Below, piece after piece: positions 16,950-25,373 of a DNA stretch of 64,000 nucleotides. Where the stretch lies: assembly GCA_964627755.1 (NCBI GenBank), contig CAZVIH010000076.1:41400-105399 (forward strand). The letters run 5' to 3'. Both the position numbers and the translations under genes were made by a program. This stretch comes from B10-G9 sp964627755. GTDB taxonomy: Bacteria > Chloroflexota > Anaerolineae > Anaerolineales > UBA11858. The first letter of the stretch is position 1. The number at the start of each line of letters is the position of its first letter. Below the pieces are notes generated by a model that saw only the letters and a program-made list of their open reading frames with translations, was not told the origin of the DNA and made no database searches.

Positions 16950-17822
16950 ATGAAAGTGTCCCTACGAAGTATTTTTGTGCTTGTTCTGCTGGCGATTCCT
17001 CTCACTGGATGTGGAATCAACATTGAACTACCTTTTAAAACAGAACAAAAAACCGGTCCCTCGGTAACCGATAATATCCAGGTACCTATCCCAGACGCGC
17101 CAATACCATTGGACGTCAATTTGTCATTCGGCGCCGGAAAAATGACCTTGCTTCCCAATCCCGGAGAGAATCTGCTCTCAGGCACTGCAACCTATAATGT
17201 GTCTGATTTTAAACCGGAAGTGACAGTCGATGAAAATGGAGTGACATTAAAACAGGGTAACCTGAAGTTCAATGCCGTGCCCACAATCAATGAGACCATC
17301 AAAAATGAATGGAGCATCGCCATAAAGAACCACCCTATCGAATTAAGTATCAAAGCAGGTGGTTACAGCGGTGATTTTGAATTCGGTGGTCTGGCTATTA
17401 GCGATTTGCACATCGCAGATGGGGCAGCAAATGTAAAGCTAAAGTTTTCTACACCCAACACCACCCCTATGAACGCGTTCCGATATGAGACAGGAGCCTC
17501 TAACATCACTATGGATAAATTGGCCAACGCCAATTTCCAGACCATGATCTTTCAAAGCGGTGCCGGGAATTACAACCTGGACTTTTCAGGTTTATTGCAG
17601 CGGGACGCATCCATCTTTATTGAAACTGGACTAAGCCGACTGGTGATCGGTGTTCCAGATGGTGTACCCGCCCGGGTGAATTTTGAAGGTCCTTTTTCCA
17701 AAGTGAACATTTCAGGTAATTGGGAGCAAGTAGGGAATGAATACTACCTGGAAGGCCAGGGTCCCCAGCTTTCCTTTACCATTGATACCAAAGCCGGAAC
17801 AGTCACACTGCAAAATCCATAA
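16950..17822 (+). CDS. Lipoprotein with toast-rack-type adhesin-like domain
   Basis: Protein of 290 residues, exported as a lipoprotein: lipobox LTGC with Cys21. The mature part is made of repeated short beta-strand blocks, with VNLSFGAGKMTLL at the start of the toast-rack domain and regularly spaced glycine and asparagine turns (SGAGNYNLDFSGL). Toast-rack N-terminal domains are common in Chloroflexota and related to LiaF/PspC envelope-stress proteins. Preceded by a weak GAGG Shine-Dalgarno. No partner gene tells its role. Confidence 0.6.
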   Translation: MKVSLRSIFVLVLLAIPLTGCGINIELPFKTEQKTGPSVTDNIQVPIPDAPIPLDVNLSFGAGKMTLLPNPGENLLSGTATYNVSDFKPEVTVDENGVTLKQGNLKFNAVPTINETIKNEWSIAIKNHPIELSIKAGGYSGDFEFGGLAISDLHIADGAANVKLKFSTPNTTPMNAFRYETGASNITMDKLANANFQTMIFQSGAGNYNLDFSGLLQRDASIFIETGLSRLVIGVPDGVPARVNFEGPFSKVNISGNWEQVGNEYYLEGQGPQLSFTIDTKAGTVTLQNP

Positions 17823-17866
17823 ACTCCAGGGAGTTTTCTGGCTGAAGCAGGACTCACCCTCTCTAT

Positions 17867-17895
17867 TGACAGGGTGAAAGCCCTCGTGTAAACTT
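17867..17895 (+). promoter_or_regulatory. Near-consensus vegetative promoter
   Basis: TTGACA at 17867-17872, a 17-bp spacer and TAAACT at 17890-17895. It drives the Xer-like gene, with a leader of about 25 nt carrying a GGAG Shine-Dalgarno. Confidence 0.75.
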
Positions 17896-17926
17896 ATGGT
17901 ATTGGCTATACGAAAGGATTACGGAG

Positions 17927-18859
17927 ATGATCAACGAAGGCGTTTTCCAAATCAATCCCAGGATCACTCTCGCTCCCGCCCTCCAGGCCTGGGAGATCTA
18001 TCTGAATGATCAGGGCAGTTCACCCCATACTATCACTGCCTTCCTGGGTGATTTACGGCTCTTTGCCTCCTACCTGCCCCCTGATCGCCAGGTCGGTGAG
18101 ATCAGTCTGGCAGATCTGAATAACTTTCTGCGCTGGATGGAACACGAGCGTGATGTACCCTGCAGTCCAAAAACACTCGCACGAAGGATCACTTCCCTTA
18201 AATCCTTCTTTCGCTGGCTGCATGAAGGTGGAGTGATTCCCTCCAACCCGGCAGAACAAGTAGTTCAAAAATCTGTCCGCAGTCCCATTCCAGAGATTTT
18301 ATCCCCTGAAGAGACGGAAAACATCCTCAATACCGCCCTGGCGTACCGTCAAAAACCAGATCCGGATCTGCGTTCCTACTTGTTATTTAAACTCATTCTG
18401 GAAACCGGTATTAAAAAAGGTGAATGTCTATCATTAAGTCCCAATCACATCCAGCTTGACCCTCCGGAAGATCCTTTGGTTTTCATCCGTTACGCAAGCC
18501 CCCAGAATCGATATAAAGAAAGAAAATTAAAACTCAGCCAGGATTGGATTGCAGCTTATCAGGAATATCGTCTCCACCACAACCTGGATGATCGTCTTTT
18601 TCCCTGGTCTGCCCGCATGCTGGAATATATTCTGGAAGATCTCGGTAAGGATGCAGGCATCACAAAACGGGTCTCGTTCTCCATGTGCCGCTGGACCTGT
18701 GCAGTTCAGGACTGGCGATCAGGAATGGATCCAAATAAGATCAGACAGAAACTGGGAATATCTGAAGTGCAATGGCGCGAGATCAGCCGCAAACTTCAGA
18801 TCCTGAGCAAAAATGAGTCCTCAGAAGAGAATCTTGAGGAAATAGAAACTGTAATCTGA
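17927..18859 (+). CDS. Tyrosine-recombinase-like protein lacking catalytic residues
   Basis: Protein of 310 residues with the XerC/XerD domain order: an N-terminal SAM-like core-binding domain (about 15-110) and a C-terminal catalytic-fold domain (about 125-290). The catalytic set is broken. Arg I in the usual GLR-SE motif is Lys163 (GIKKGE); the HxxR box reads SMCR with Ser252 in place of His and only Arg255 kept; the second His (LGH) is Ile278; and no tyrosine follows at the nucleophile position, where EVQWREI is found. It is probably a DNA-binding relative without recombinase activity. It has its own strong promoter and is convergent with tilS. Confidence 0.7.
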   Translation: MINEGVFQINPRITLAPALQAWEIYLNDQGSSPHTITAFLGDLRLFASYLPPDRQVGEISLADLNNFLRWMEHERDVPCSPKTLARRITSLKSFFRWLHEGGVIPSNPAEQVVQKSVRSPIPEILSPEETENILNTALAYRQKPDPDLRSYLLFKLILETGIKKGECLSLSPNHIQLDPPEDPLVFIRYASPQNRYKERKLKLSQDWIAAYQEYRLHHNLDDRLFPWSARMLEYILEDLGKDAGITKRVSFSMCRWTCAVQDWRSGMDPNKIRQKLGISEVQWREISRKLQILSKNESSEENLEEIETVI

Positions 18860-18874
18860 TATTTTTTCGTTTTA

Positions 18875-20290
18875 TTATTTCCGGCGGATGAACTTCAGTT
18901 CCAACAAAGAATCACTTTCCCTGGTGATACTCGCTTCTTGACTTAACCTTCCCCCTGGAACCCAAAGAACCATGTCATTTCTACTGATCAAGGGCCAGTC
19001 TTCCCGATAGGAGGCCGGGATCTTCTCATTGATCATCATATCCGACACTTTCATTGAACTGCCCCCCATACCAAGGGGCTTGATCATGTCTCCATCCTTG
19101 CGGGTTCTAAGTACAGCTTTCCCTGTTATTGCGGATCGATCCATCCAGACCAGGAAATCTTCACCCGGGATTTCAGTTCGATCGAACTGATCCGGGGAAT
19201 ATTCTACGGGAGATATGATCAGGAACCAATCATTTCCCAGGGAGATCTCTCCCTGATCCGGAATCTGGTAATGATCATGACCCAAGAGCTGGGGAAACTG
19301 ATTTTTAACCACATCTGTTTCCCAGGTTGATAACACCACCATTTTGGGGGATTGAGAAAGATTAACCTTGGCTACCCAATTAGTGGATTTACGGGTTGGA
19401 TTCCTAACAAAATCCAGGGCAGCCTCAACCTGTAAGAAACTCAATTCGAGGTAATCCGGACGGAGGGTTCTTAAAGCCTTGCGGATCAAACGTCTTTGAA
19501 CAGCCACCGGATAATCCAGCAGCCCATTACGGGAAAGCTGTATATAACTGGCACCCTGACTGTGTCGACAATTTTTCCAGGCGATATCACAAAAATACTC
19601 TAACGCCTGATCTTCTGCAGACAGTATCTGGGCCGTCTGCAGCAGACGTTGATGGAATCCAGGAGTAAGTTTCTCCAGGAGTGGGACCAACGTATGGCGG
19701 ATCTTATTGCGAAAATAGATCTCGTCCTTATTAGACAGGTCTTCGATTACTGGGAGTTGATTTTCAAGCTGATAGGCAACCAGTTCACTTTTTGAAACCT
19801 CCAGAAGAGGTCGAACAAGCGGAATAGTATCATGCCAGGGATTAGGGATGGATACAACCTGCATCCCGGATAAACCCTTGGTGCCTGCGCCTCTGAGCAG
19901 GTTCATCAGTATTGTTTCTACCTGATCATCCGCGTGATGGGCAACTGCCACAGCTCCAGCCATTTCAATAATTGCCACTTCGAATAAAAATTGGTAGCGC
20001 AGAATACGAGCTGCTTCCTCGATGGAATATCCTCCTTCACCTGCGAATTGGCGCACATTCCCAGACCCAGACCGAAATGGAAGGCCAACTTCCAAACAAT
20101 AAGTTTGGATTAATTGTGCTTCCTGGTCAGCTTCATCTCGAAGTTTATGATTGAAGTGAGCAGCTATGGGTGTATAACCTTTTGTCTGCATGGCATGCAG
20201 AAGGACCATACTATCTAATCCACCGGAGATTCCAACAACAATTGGCGGTTCGATAAGTGGAAGCACTTGCTCGAGGGATTTGAATACCAT
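18875..20290 (-). CDS. tilS: tRNA(Ile)-lysidine synthetase
   Basis: PP-loop enzyme of 471 residues that makes lysidine at the wobble position of tRNA-Ile(CAU), using ATP and lysine. It has VVGISGGLDSMVLLHA near residue 20, AAHFNHKLRDEAD, and AVAHHADDQVETILMNLLRGAG, then the TilS substrate-binding and C-terminal domains (KDGDMIKPLGMGGSSMKVSD). The long open frame upstream is not coding; the real start is the ATG at 20290, 6 nt after a TATAAT, with no Shine-Dalgarno. It diverges from the receiver-ATPase gene. Confidence 0.93.
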   Translation of the reverse strand: MVFKSLEQVLPLIEPPIVVGISGGLDSMVLLHAMQTKGYTPIAAHFNHKLRDEADQEAQLIQTYCLEVGLPFRSGSGNVRQFAGEGGYSIEEAARILRYQFLFEVAIIEMAGAVAVAHHADDQVETILMNLLRGAGTKGLSGMQVVSIPNPWHDTIPLVRPLLEVSKSELVAYQLENQLPVIEDLSNKDEIYFRNKIRHTLVPLLEKLTPGFHQRLLQTAQILSAEDQALEYFCDIAWKNCRHSQGASYIQLSRNGLLDYPVAVQRRLIRKALRTLRPDYLELSFLQVEAALDFVRNPTRKSTNWVAKVNLSQSPKMVVLSTWETDVVKNQFPQLLGHDHYQIPDQGEISLGNDWFLIISPVEYSPDQFDRTEIPGEDFLVWMDRSAITGKAVLRTRKDGDMIKPLGMGGSSMKVSDMMINEKIPASYREDWPLISRNDMVLWVPGGRLSQEASITRESDSLLELKFIRRK

Positions 20291-20296
20291 TTTCAC

Positions 20297-20302
20297 ATTA
20301 TA
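20297..20302 (-). promoter_or_regulatory. -10 element of tilS, leaderless
   Basis: A consensus TATAAT on the minus strand with the tilS ATG 6 nt downstream. No good -35. Confidence 0.5.
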
Positions 20303-20307
20303 ATCTA

Positions 20308-20316
20308 TGGTATAAA
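20308..20316 (+). promoter_or_regulatory. Extended -10 of the receiver-ATPase gene
   Basis: TGG followed by TATAAA (20311-20316), back to back with the tilS -10. The predicted leader of about 32 nt contains a GAGGTG Shine-Dalgarno before the ATG at 20355. Confidence 0.5.
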
Positions 20317-20354
20317 TTATTAACAGGTTTTGATCGTTAACCCTGAGGTGCATC

Positions 20355-21497
20355 ATGGCACAAACGATACTAATCATTGATGATGATATTGATACCTTAA
20401 AGCTTGTTGGCATCATGCTTGAGAGGAAAGGTTTTCGTATCCTGGCTTCCACAACCGGGGAGAAAGGCCTTAAATTGGCTAACAAGGAATATCCTGACCT
20501 GATCCTTCTGGACGTTATGATTCCGGATATCAATGGTTATGAGATCGCCAAGTCCATCCGTGCCAATCCAGCCACTGAAAACACTCCCATTATCATGTTC
20601 ACTGCCCGCAGTCAAGTGGATGACAAAGTAGAGGGCCTGGAGGCCGGAGCGGATGCCTACATCACCAAACCTGCCCGCCCCAGAGAATTATTTGCCCAGG
20701 TTAATTCCGTCTTAAAACGTGCTCCACAACGTTCCTCAGCTTCCGCAACATCAGTTGTTGAGAAAGGCACTCTGATCGGCATCATATCTGCCAAAGGTGG
20801 TCTTGGCAACTCTACTCTGGCAACAAACCTGGCGATTGAAATTCACAATCAATCAGATCAAGAGGTCATTCTATCTGATTTCAGGCCCGGCCAGGGAACG
20901 ATCGGTATGGATCTTGACATGCAGAACACCAGCGGCTTGATCAAATTACTGGATGAAGAACCTGGAAGCGATATATCTGATTTCTTCCCGAACATTTTTA
21001 TGGAACATAAATCCGGTATTAAGACCCTTTTATCATCCCATCATCCTTCGGATTCAAAATACATCACTCATGTGGAGCAATTTCACCAGATCGCACAAGA
21101 GCTCCCCAAGTGGGCTGCTTATACCATACTAGACCTTGGTCCTTCGTTAACACCGATCAACTCAGAAATCCTTCCAGTGTGTGACAAGATCCTGATCTGC
21201 CTGGAACCAGCACCTGCAAATATTATCCAGACCAGAATCCTGATCCAAGACTTGATCAACAGCGGGATAGGAGAGAGCCGTTTCGTGACAATTTTAATCA
21301 ACCGGCAGATTTCTGGCGTGCAGCTCAGTTGGGAACAAGCTGAAAACCAGCTGGAGAGAAAGATTGACCAGATGTTTACACCAGTACCAGAACTGGCTTA
21401 TCAAGCAGCTCTGAAAAATATACCCATCATTCAGCGTCCTGAAGAGAGCATGACGGCAGATCAATTCCGTAGCCTTGCGAAACTGGTCCTGGATTAA
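20355..21497 (+). CDS. Receiver domain fused to MinD/ParA-like ATPase (CpaE-like)
   Basis: Protein of 380 residues. Residues 1-122 are a response-regulator receiver domain with the acidic pair IIDDD, phospho-acceptor Asp53 (LLDVMIPD), and Lys105 (ITKPARP). Residues about 138-380 are a MinD/ParA-type ATPase domain. The deviant Walker A keeps the signature lysine (Lys147 in AKGGLGNST), but the second lysine is Asn152. This is the layout of CpaE, which positions pilus secretion machinery; CpaE proteins often have altered Walker motifs. No cpa or tad genes are in the window. The sirtuin and histidine kinase genes follow closely on the same strand. Confidence 0.75.
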   Translation: MAQTILIIDDDIDTLKLVGIMLERKGFRILASTTGEKGLKLANKEYPDLILLDVMIPDINGYEIAKSIRANPATENTPIIMFTARSQVDDKVEGLEAGADAYITKPARPRELFAQVNSVLKRAPQRSSASATSVVEKGTLIGIISAKGGLGNSTLATNLAIEIHNQSDQEVILSDFRPGQGTIGMDLDMQNTSGLIKLLDEEPGSDISDFFPNIFMEHKSGIKTLLSSHHPSDSKYITHVEQFHQIAQELPKWAAYTILDLGPSLTPINSEILPVCDKILICLEPAPANIIQTRILIQDLINSGIGESRFVTILINRQISGVQLSWEQAENQLERKIDQMFTPVPELAYQAALKNIPIIQRPEESMTADQFRSLAKLVLD

Positions 21498-21504
21498 CTG
21501 GATT

Positions 21505-22287
21505 ATGCTTCCCATTACAGAAAATAATACCCTGATCCAAAAAGCCTCAAACCTGATCTGTGAGGCGAATTATTGTGTTGCATTATCTGGTGCTGGAATC
21601 TCCACACCTTCTGGGATTCCCGATTTTCGTTCACCGGGCAGTGGTATCTGGACTAAATATTCACCTATGGAAGTTGCTTCCCTGAGTGCTTTTCGCTATC
21701 ATCCTGACCGTTTTTATGATTGGTTGCGACCATTTGTAGGCAGGTTATTCGCGGCGGACCCAAATCCGGCCCATCATGCTCTCGCCAGATTGGAAGAGAA
21801 TAACTTTCTGAAAGCCATTATCACCCAGAATATTGATGCTTTGCACCAAAAAGCTGGCTCAAAGAATGTCATTGAAGTGCATGGCACATATCAAACGCTC
21901 ACCTGTCTGGGCTGTTATAAGCAGGTAAATACCAGTCAGGAAATTCTTACTGCCCTATTAAACGATGCCAAAAAACCATACTGCCCCTACTGCGGAGAAC
22001 TGCTGAAACCGGATATCATTCTTTATGAAGAGCAGCTTCCAGCAGAGAAATGGAGGTCTGCCAGAAAAGAGATTATGGCCTGCGACCTGTTATTAATCCT
22101 GGGCTCCTCTCTGACTGTGACACCGGCATGTGATCTGCCGTTAACAGCTCTCGGGAATGGAGCAAAGATCATCATCCTGAATTATTCCCATACTCATCTT
22201 GATGAACAGGCTGACGTCAGCCTGCAGGGAGATCTGGCTGAAGTTTTACCCCTCCTCACCGCGAAGGTACTCAATGAAAAAGAATAA
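21505..22287 (+). CDS. NAD-dependent protein deacylase, Sir2 family
   Basis: Sirtuin of 260 residues that removes acyl groups from protein lysines with NAD. Seen are GAGISTPSGIPDFRSPGSGIW for NAD binding, TQNIDALHQKAG, the catalytic His in EVHGTY, and two CxxC pairs (CLGC and CPYC) for the structural zinc. I chose the ATG at 21505; the upstream frame lies inside the preceding gene. Its end overlaps the histidine kinase start by 14 bp, so the two are coupled. Confidence 0.9.
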   Translation: MLPITENNTLIQKASNLICEANYCVALSGAGISTPSGIPDFRSPGSGIWTKYSPMEVASLSAFRYHPDRFYDWLRPFVGRLFAADPNPAHHALARLEENNFLKAIITQNIDALHQKAGSKNVIEVHGTYQTLTCLGCYKQVNTSQEILTALLNDAKKPYCPYCGELLKPDIILYEEQLPAEKWRSARKEIMACDLLLILGSSLTVTPACDLPLTALGNGAKIIILNYSHTHLDEQADVSLQGDLAEVLPLLTAKVLNEKE

Positions 22288-23467
22288 AACCAAACCGACC
22301 CTGATAAATAGCTATCAAAAACTCATCAATATATCTTGTGACCTGGCATCGGAATTGGATCTCAATATCCTGCTATCCAAGATTGTGAATGCAGCCAGTG
22401 AGGTTTCAGATTCAGAAGAGGCTTCCATCTTGATGTTCGATCCCGCAAAGAACACACTTTACTTCCAGGCTGCGACCAATTTGGACACAGGGCTCAAACG
22501 GGGATTGGTCGTTCCTCTCGAGGAAAGTATAGCTGGTTGGATTGTTAAAAACCAAAAACCAATTATCGTTGATGACCCCCAGAAGGATGTACGACATTTC
22601 AACGATATTGACACTATGACAAATATCAAAACCGATTCACTCATGGGTATACCTCTCTTGTCAAAGGGAAAAGTGATCGGTGTGCTTGAAGTGATTAATA
22701 AAAGGGGAGGAAAATTCACCCGAGAAGATCAGGACATTATGCTGGCATTGGGAGCCCAGGCCACAGTGGCTATCGATAACTCGCGTTTATTCCTGCAGTC
22801 TGATCTGATCGGTGAATTTGTCCACCAGATCCGCACACCCCTTTCTGCTTTGAATGCGGCTACTCATTTGTTAAAAAGTAACCGAGTAGATGATCAACAA
22901 AAGAAGAAGATGATCGATATTATGGAAGCGGAAATAGATGCGCTGTCCGATATGTCAACATCATTCCTGGACCTGGCTCGTTTGCAATCCGGAAGAAAAC
23001 AATATTCTGTTTCTGAGTTTAGCATCCGCGAACTGCTTACTGAATGTTACGATATCTTCTTCTCAGACACTCAACATCAAGCCATCAAGTTCAACCTTGA
23101 TCTGCCAGAGACACTCCCCCGTGTCACAGGTGATCGGAAGCAGCTAAAACAAGCCCTTACAAATTTACTTAATAATGCCGTCAAATACAATCATGAAGGT
23201 GGCGAGATATCCCTCAAGGCCCTGGCAAAGAAGAAACAGGTTATCATCTCGATTTCCGATTCAGGATTGGGCATCCCTGAAGATGAACAATCTCTGATCT
23301 TCGAAAAATTCTACAGGGTAAGAAGCCACCGGGATCAGGTTCCCGGTACAGGGCTGGGGCTGTCCGTTGTAAAACAGATCATCACAGACCATGGTGGTGA
23401 GATAACACTTACCAGTGAAGTGAATGTAGGAACTACCTTCACTGTTATCCTGCCAACCGATAAATAA
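22274..23467 (+). CDS. GAF-domain sensor histidine kinase
   Basis: Soluble kinase of 397 residues without transmembrane segments. Residues about 20-175 are a GAF domain. The dimerisation and phosphoacceptor domain has His184 in EFVHQIRTPLSAL. The ATPase part has the N box (LTNLLNNAVKYN), the G1 box (SDSGLGIPE), the F box (FEKFYR), and the G2 box (GTGLGLSVVKQI). Its likely partner is the receiver-ATPase two genes upstream, which I infer from proximity only. The start at 22274 lies in the end of the sirtuin gene and is preceded by AAGG. Confidence 0.88.
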   Translation: MKKNKTKPTLINSYQKLINISCDLASELDLNILLSKIVNAASEVSDSEEASILMFDPAKNTLYFQAATNLDTGLKRGLVVPLEESIAGWIVKNQKPIIVDDPQKDVRHFNDIDTMTNIKTDSLMGIPLLSKGKVIGVLEVINKRGGKFTREDQDIMLALGAQATVAIDNSRLFLQSDLIGEFVHQIRTPLSALNAATHLLKSNRVDDQQKKKMIDIMEAEIDALSDMSTSFLDLARLQSGRKQYSVSEFSIRELLTECYDIFFSDTQHQAIKFNLDLPETLPRVTGDRKQLKQALTNLLNNAVKYNHEGGEISLKALAKKKQVIISISDSGLGIPEDEQSLIFEKFYRVRSHRDQVPGTGLGLSVVKQIITDHGGEITLTSEVNVGTTFTVILPTDK

Positions 23468-23473
23468 TCACCT

Positions 23474-24016
23474 ATGCGATCCTTCCTGAAAAAAAACTGG
23501 ATATCCTCCCTGCTTCTTGTTGTGATCTTGATTCTGGCATTGATTGCTTATTCACGAGGGGGATGGCATTTAATATATGAGGGAATCAAAAACGGAATCA
23601 CTATCTTCGTCACGGAGATCCCCCTGCTGGTGGCCGCCTTTTTAACAGCAGGCCTGATTCAATCCTTGGTAAAAAAAGAATTTATTACTCGTTGGCTTGG
23701 ACAGGAAGCCGGCATTAAAGGGATACTGCTGGCTTGCCTGGGAGGTGGACTCATTCCTGGTGGACCTTATGTCTACTACCCCATCGCTGGTGCTCTTTTA
23801 TCCTCTGGCGCAGGATTGGGAGTCCTGGTTGCTTTTATATCCGCTAAGAATCTCTGGTCAGTATCCAGGCTCCCTTATGAATTTGCTCTCCTCGGATCAA
23901 GTATCACCATTCGACGATATTTGATTACTTTTTTAATCCCACCGCTGCTTGGTATTCTGGTCGAATGGCTTTTCGGTGGATATATTCAAAAGATCCGGGA
24001 GAATGTTAAAGAATGA
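23474..24016 (+). CDS. Half-size permease A (ArsP/DUF318-like)
   Basis: Integral membrane protein of 180 residues with about five transmembrane segments. Its core LGGGLIPGGPYVYYPIAGALLSSG resembles one half of the predicted permeases of the ArsP/DUF318 group, which are normally about 300-350 residues with two repeated halves. The next gene encodes the other half, with the matching core LLPGGPYVVFPI. The two overlap by 4 bp, so a heterodimer is likely. The substrate is unknown. Confidence 0.6.
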   Translation: MRSFLKKNWISSLLLVVILILALIAYSRGGWHLIYEGIKNGITIFVTEIPLLVAAFLTAGLIQSLVKKEFITRWLGQEAGIKGILLACLGGGLIPGGPYVYYPIAGALLSSGAGLGVLVAFISAKNLWSVSRLPYEFALLGSSITIRRYLITFLIPPLLGILVEWLFGGYIQKIRENVKE

Positions 24017-24498
24017 GTACCTCTACAATCATTCTCTGGATTATCACTCTGATCTTGTTGATTTTCAGTTGGAAAAAGGGAGCAGATTCGATCAAACGGG
24101 GAACTCAGTTAGCCTGGTCAACTACAAAAAAGAACGGTCTGTTAATTATTCTGGCCTTTATTATCGCAGGATTTGTAAATATACTCTCCCCCAAAGACCT
24201 GGTGACCGCCTGGATCGGGCCTGATTCAGGCTGGCGGGGTATCATAGCAGCCGAATTCTTTGGTACTCTTCTTCCAGGTGGACCTTATGTTGTTTTCCCA
24301 ATTATCGCCGTTCTGGTCCAGGCCGGGGCCGGTCTCGGCCCGGCAATCTCTCTCATCACAAGCTGGTCAACCCAATCGCTTCTGACAATCAGCTTTGAAC
24401 TTCCCTTTATGGGGTGGCGTTTTACAGCCATTCGCTGGACGATCGGACTATTAGTCCCCCTGCTGGCAGGATTCACAGCTGTCTTGTTATGGGGATAA
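24013..24498 (+). CDS. Half-size permease B (ArsP/DUF318-like)
   Basis: Membrane protein of 161 residues, paralogous to its upstream neighbour. It shares the GGPYV..PI loop, a conserved AGAGLG stretch, and an aromatic-rich next-to-last helix. Its ATG overlaps the stop of half A (ATGA). It converges on the CinA-domain gene with only 20 bp between. Function not recognised beyond permease-like topology. Confidence 0.6.
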   Translation: MSTSTIILWIITLILLIFSWKKGADSIKRGTQLAWSTTKKNGLLIILAFIIAGFVNILSPKDLVTAWIGPDSGWRGIIAAEFFGTLLPGGPYVVFPIIAVLVQAGAGLGPAISLITSWSTQSLLTISFELPFMGWRFTAIRWTIGLLVPLLAGFTAVLLWG

Positions 24499-24518
24499 TA
24501 ACCTTAATTTCATCATCC

Positions 24519-25295
24519 CTATAATTTTCCTGGATCCAAATCTGTCCAATCCGATAAACGTTCCCGGATCTCTTTTTCAAGATCCTCCAGCAAAGCCTCT
24601 GCCACTTCCTCGTTTTCAGCTTTGGCTGTGATTCGCACCAGAACATAACCTTTTCCGGCTGCCAATCCTACAGTTGGGTTCGCTAATTCTTCCAGATCAC
24701 TGATCAATTCATCGATCCGGGATTCACCAATCTTCTCCACCCTGATATTGCGGATCAAGATCACACCAGTCAAGTCAAAGTGTTTGGTGATCCTGGGAAT
24801 TACCTGTTCATCAACCATTCCCACCATCTCTCCTGGCACACCGGGCATTGCATAGATCAGGGTATCTTGAATATCCAGGGCAATGCCGGGAGCTGTTCCC
24901 CTGGGGTTTGGAAGGCTATCGGCTCCAGATGGTAAATAAGCCTGCTGCCTGTTATTCTCTGGTGGTTGGATGCCATATTTTTCGAACCGGCGGACAATCT
25001 CATCCCACAGATCCGGATGAAAAACCAGATCAAGGTCAAAAGCCTGGGCAATAGCGTGACGGGTTGGATCATCAACTGTCGGGCCAAGCCCCCCGGTCAG
25101 AATCACGATATCTGCTCTCTGAACGCTTTCCAACAACATTCCAGCAATTCGATCAGGATTATCCCCAATCATGCCTGTTCGATAAACGTCCACACCAATC
25201 TTCCGCAAAGCAAGAGCGATTACTTGTGTGTTAGTATCGACAATTTCCCCCAATAATAATTCAGTTCCAATGGTTATAATTTCTGCTCGTGGCAT
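24519..25295 (-). CDS. CinA N-terminal-domain protein (MoaB/MogA-like)
   Basis: Protein of 258 residues, consisting only of the molybdopterin-binding-like domain of CinA plus its small C-terminal extension. Motifs are EIITIGTELLLGEIVDTN, ILTGGLGPTVDDPTRHAIA and YAMPGVPGEM. The nicotinamide-nucleotide amidase domain of full CinA is absent. Proteins of this type have been linked to ADP-ribose pyrophosphatase activity. GGAG lies about 10 nt before the start. A terminator separates it from livF, though read-through cannot be excluded. Confidence 0.85.
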   Translation of the reverse strand: MPRAEIITIGTELLLGEIVDTNTQVIALALRKIGVDVYRTGMIGDNPDRIAGMLLESVQRADIVILTGGLGPTVDDPTRHAIAQAFDLDLVFHPDLWDEIVRRFEKYGIQPPENNRQQAYLPSGADSLPNPRGTAPGIALDIQDTLIYAMPGVPGEMVGMVDEQVIPRITKHFDLTGVILIRNIRVEKIGESRIDELISDLEELANPTVGLAAGKGYVLVRITAKAENEEVAEALLEDLEKEIRERLSDWTDLDPGKL

Positions 25296-25313
25296 ATCAT
25301 TAAGTCTCCAGAA

Positions 25314-25350
25314 ATAAAAAATCCTGTGGTGTATTTTAACACCACAGGAC
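25314..25350 (-). terminator. Terminator of the liv operon
   Basis: TCCTGTGGTG (25322-25331) pairs with its complement at 25340-25349. On the minus strand a run of six T follows, making a good intrinsic terminator. Confidence 0.8.
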
Positions 25351-25373
25351 TGTTAAGTAACCGGTTTCCCGGC

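Noticed and set aside
17927..18859. Xer-like gene as integrase of a mobile element
   Set aside because: Catalytic residues are lost, there are no flanking direct repeats or tRNA target that I can see, and neighbours are housekeeping genes.
18875..20533. Long N-terminal extension of TilS starting at 20533
   Set aside because: The extra 81 codons run antisense through the receiver domain of the divergent gene and through both promoters; the family start is at 20290.
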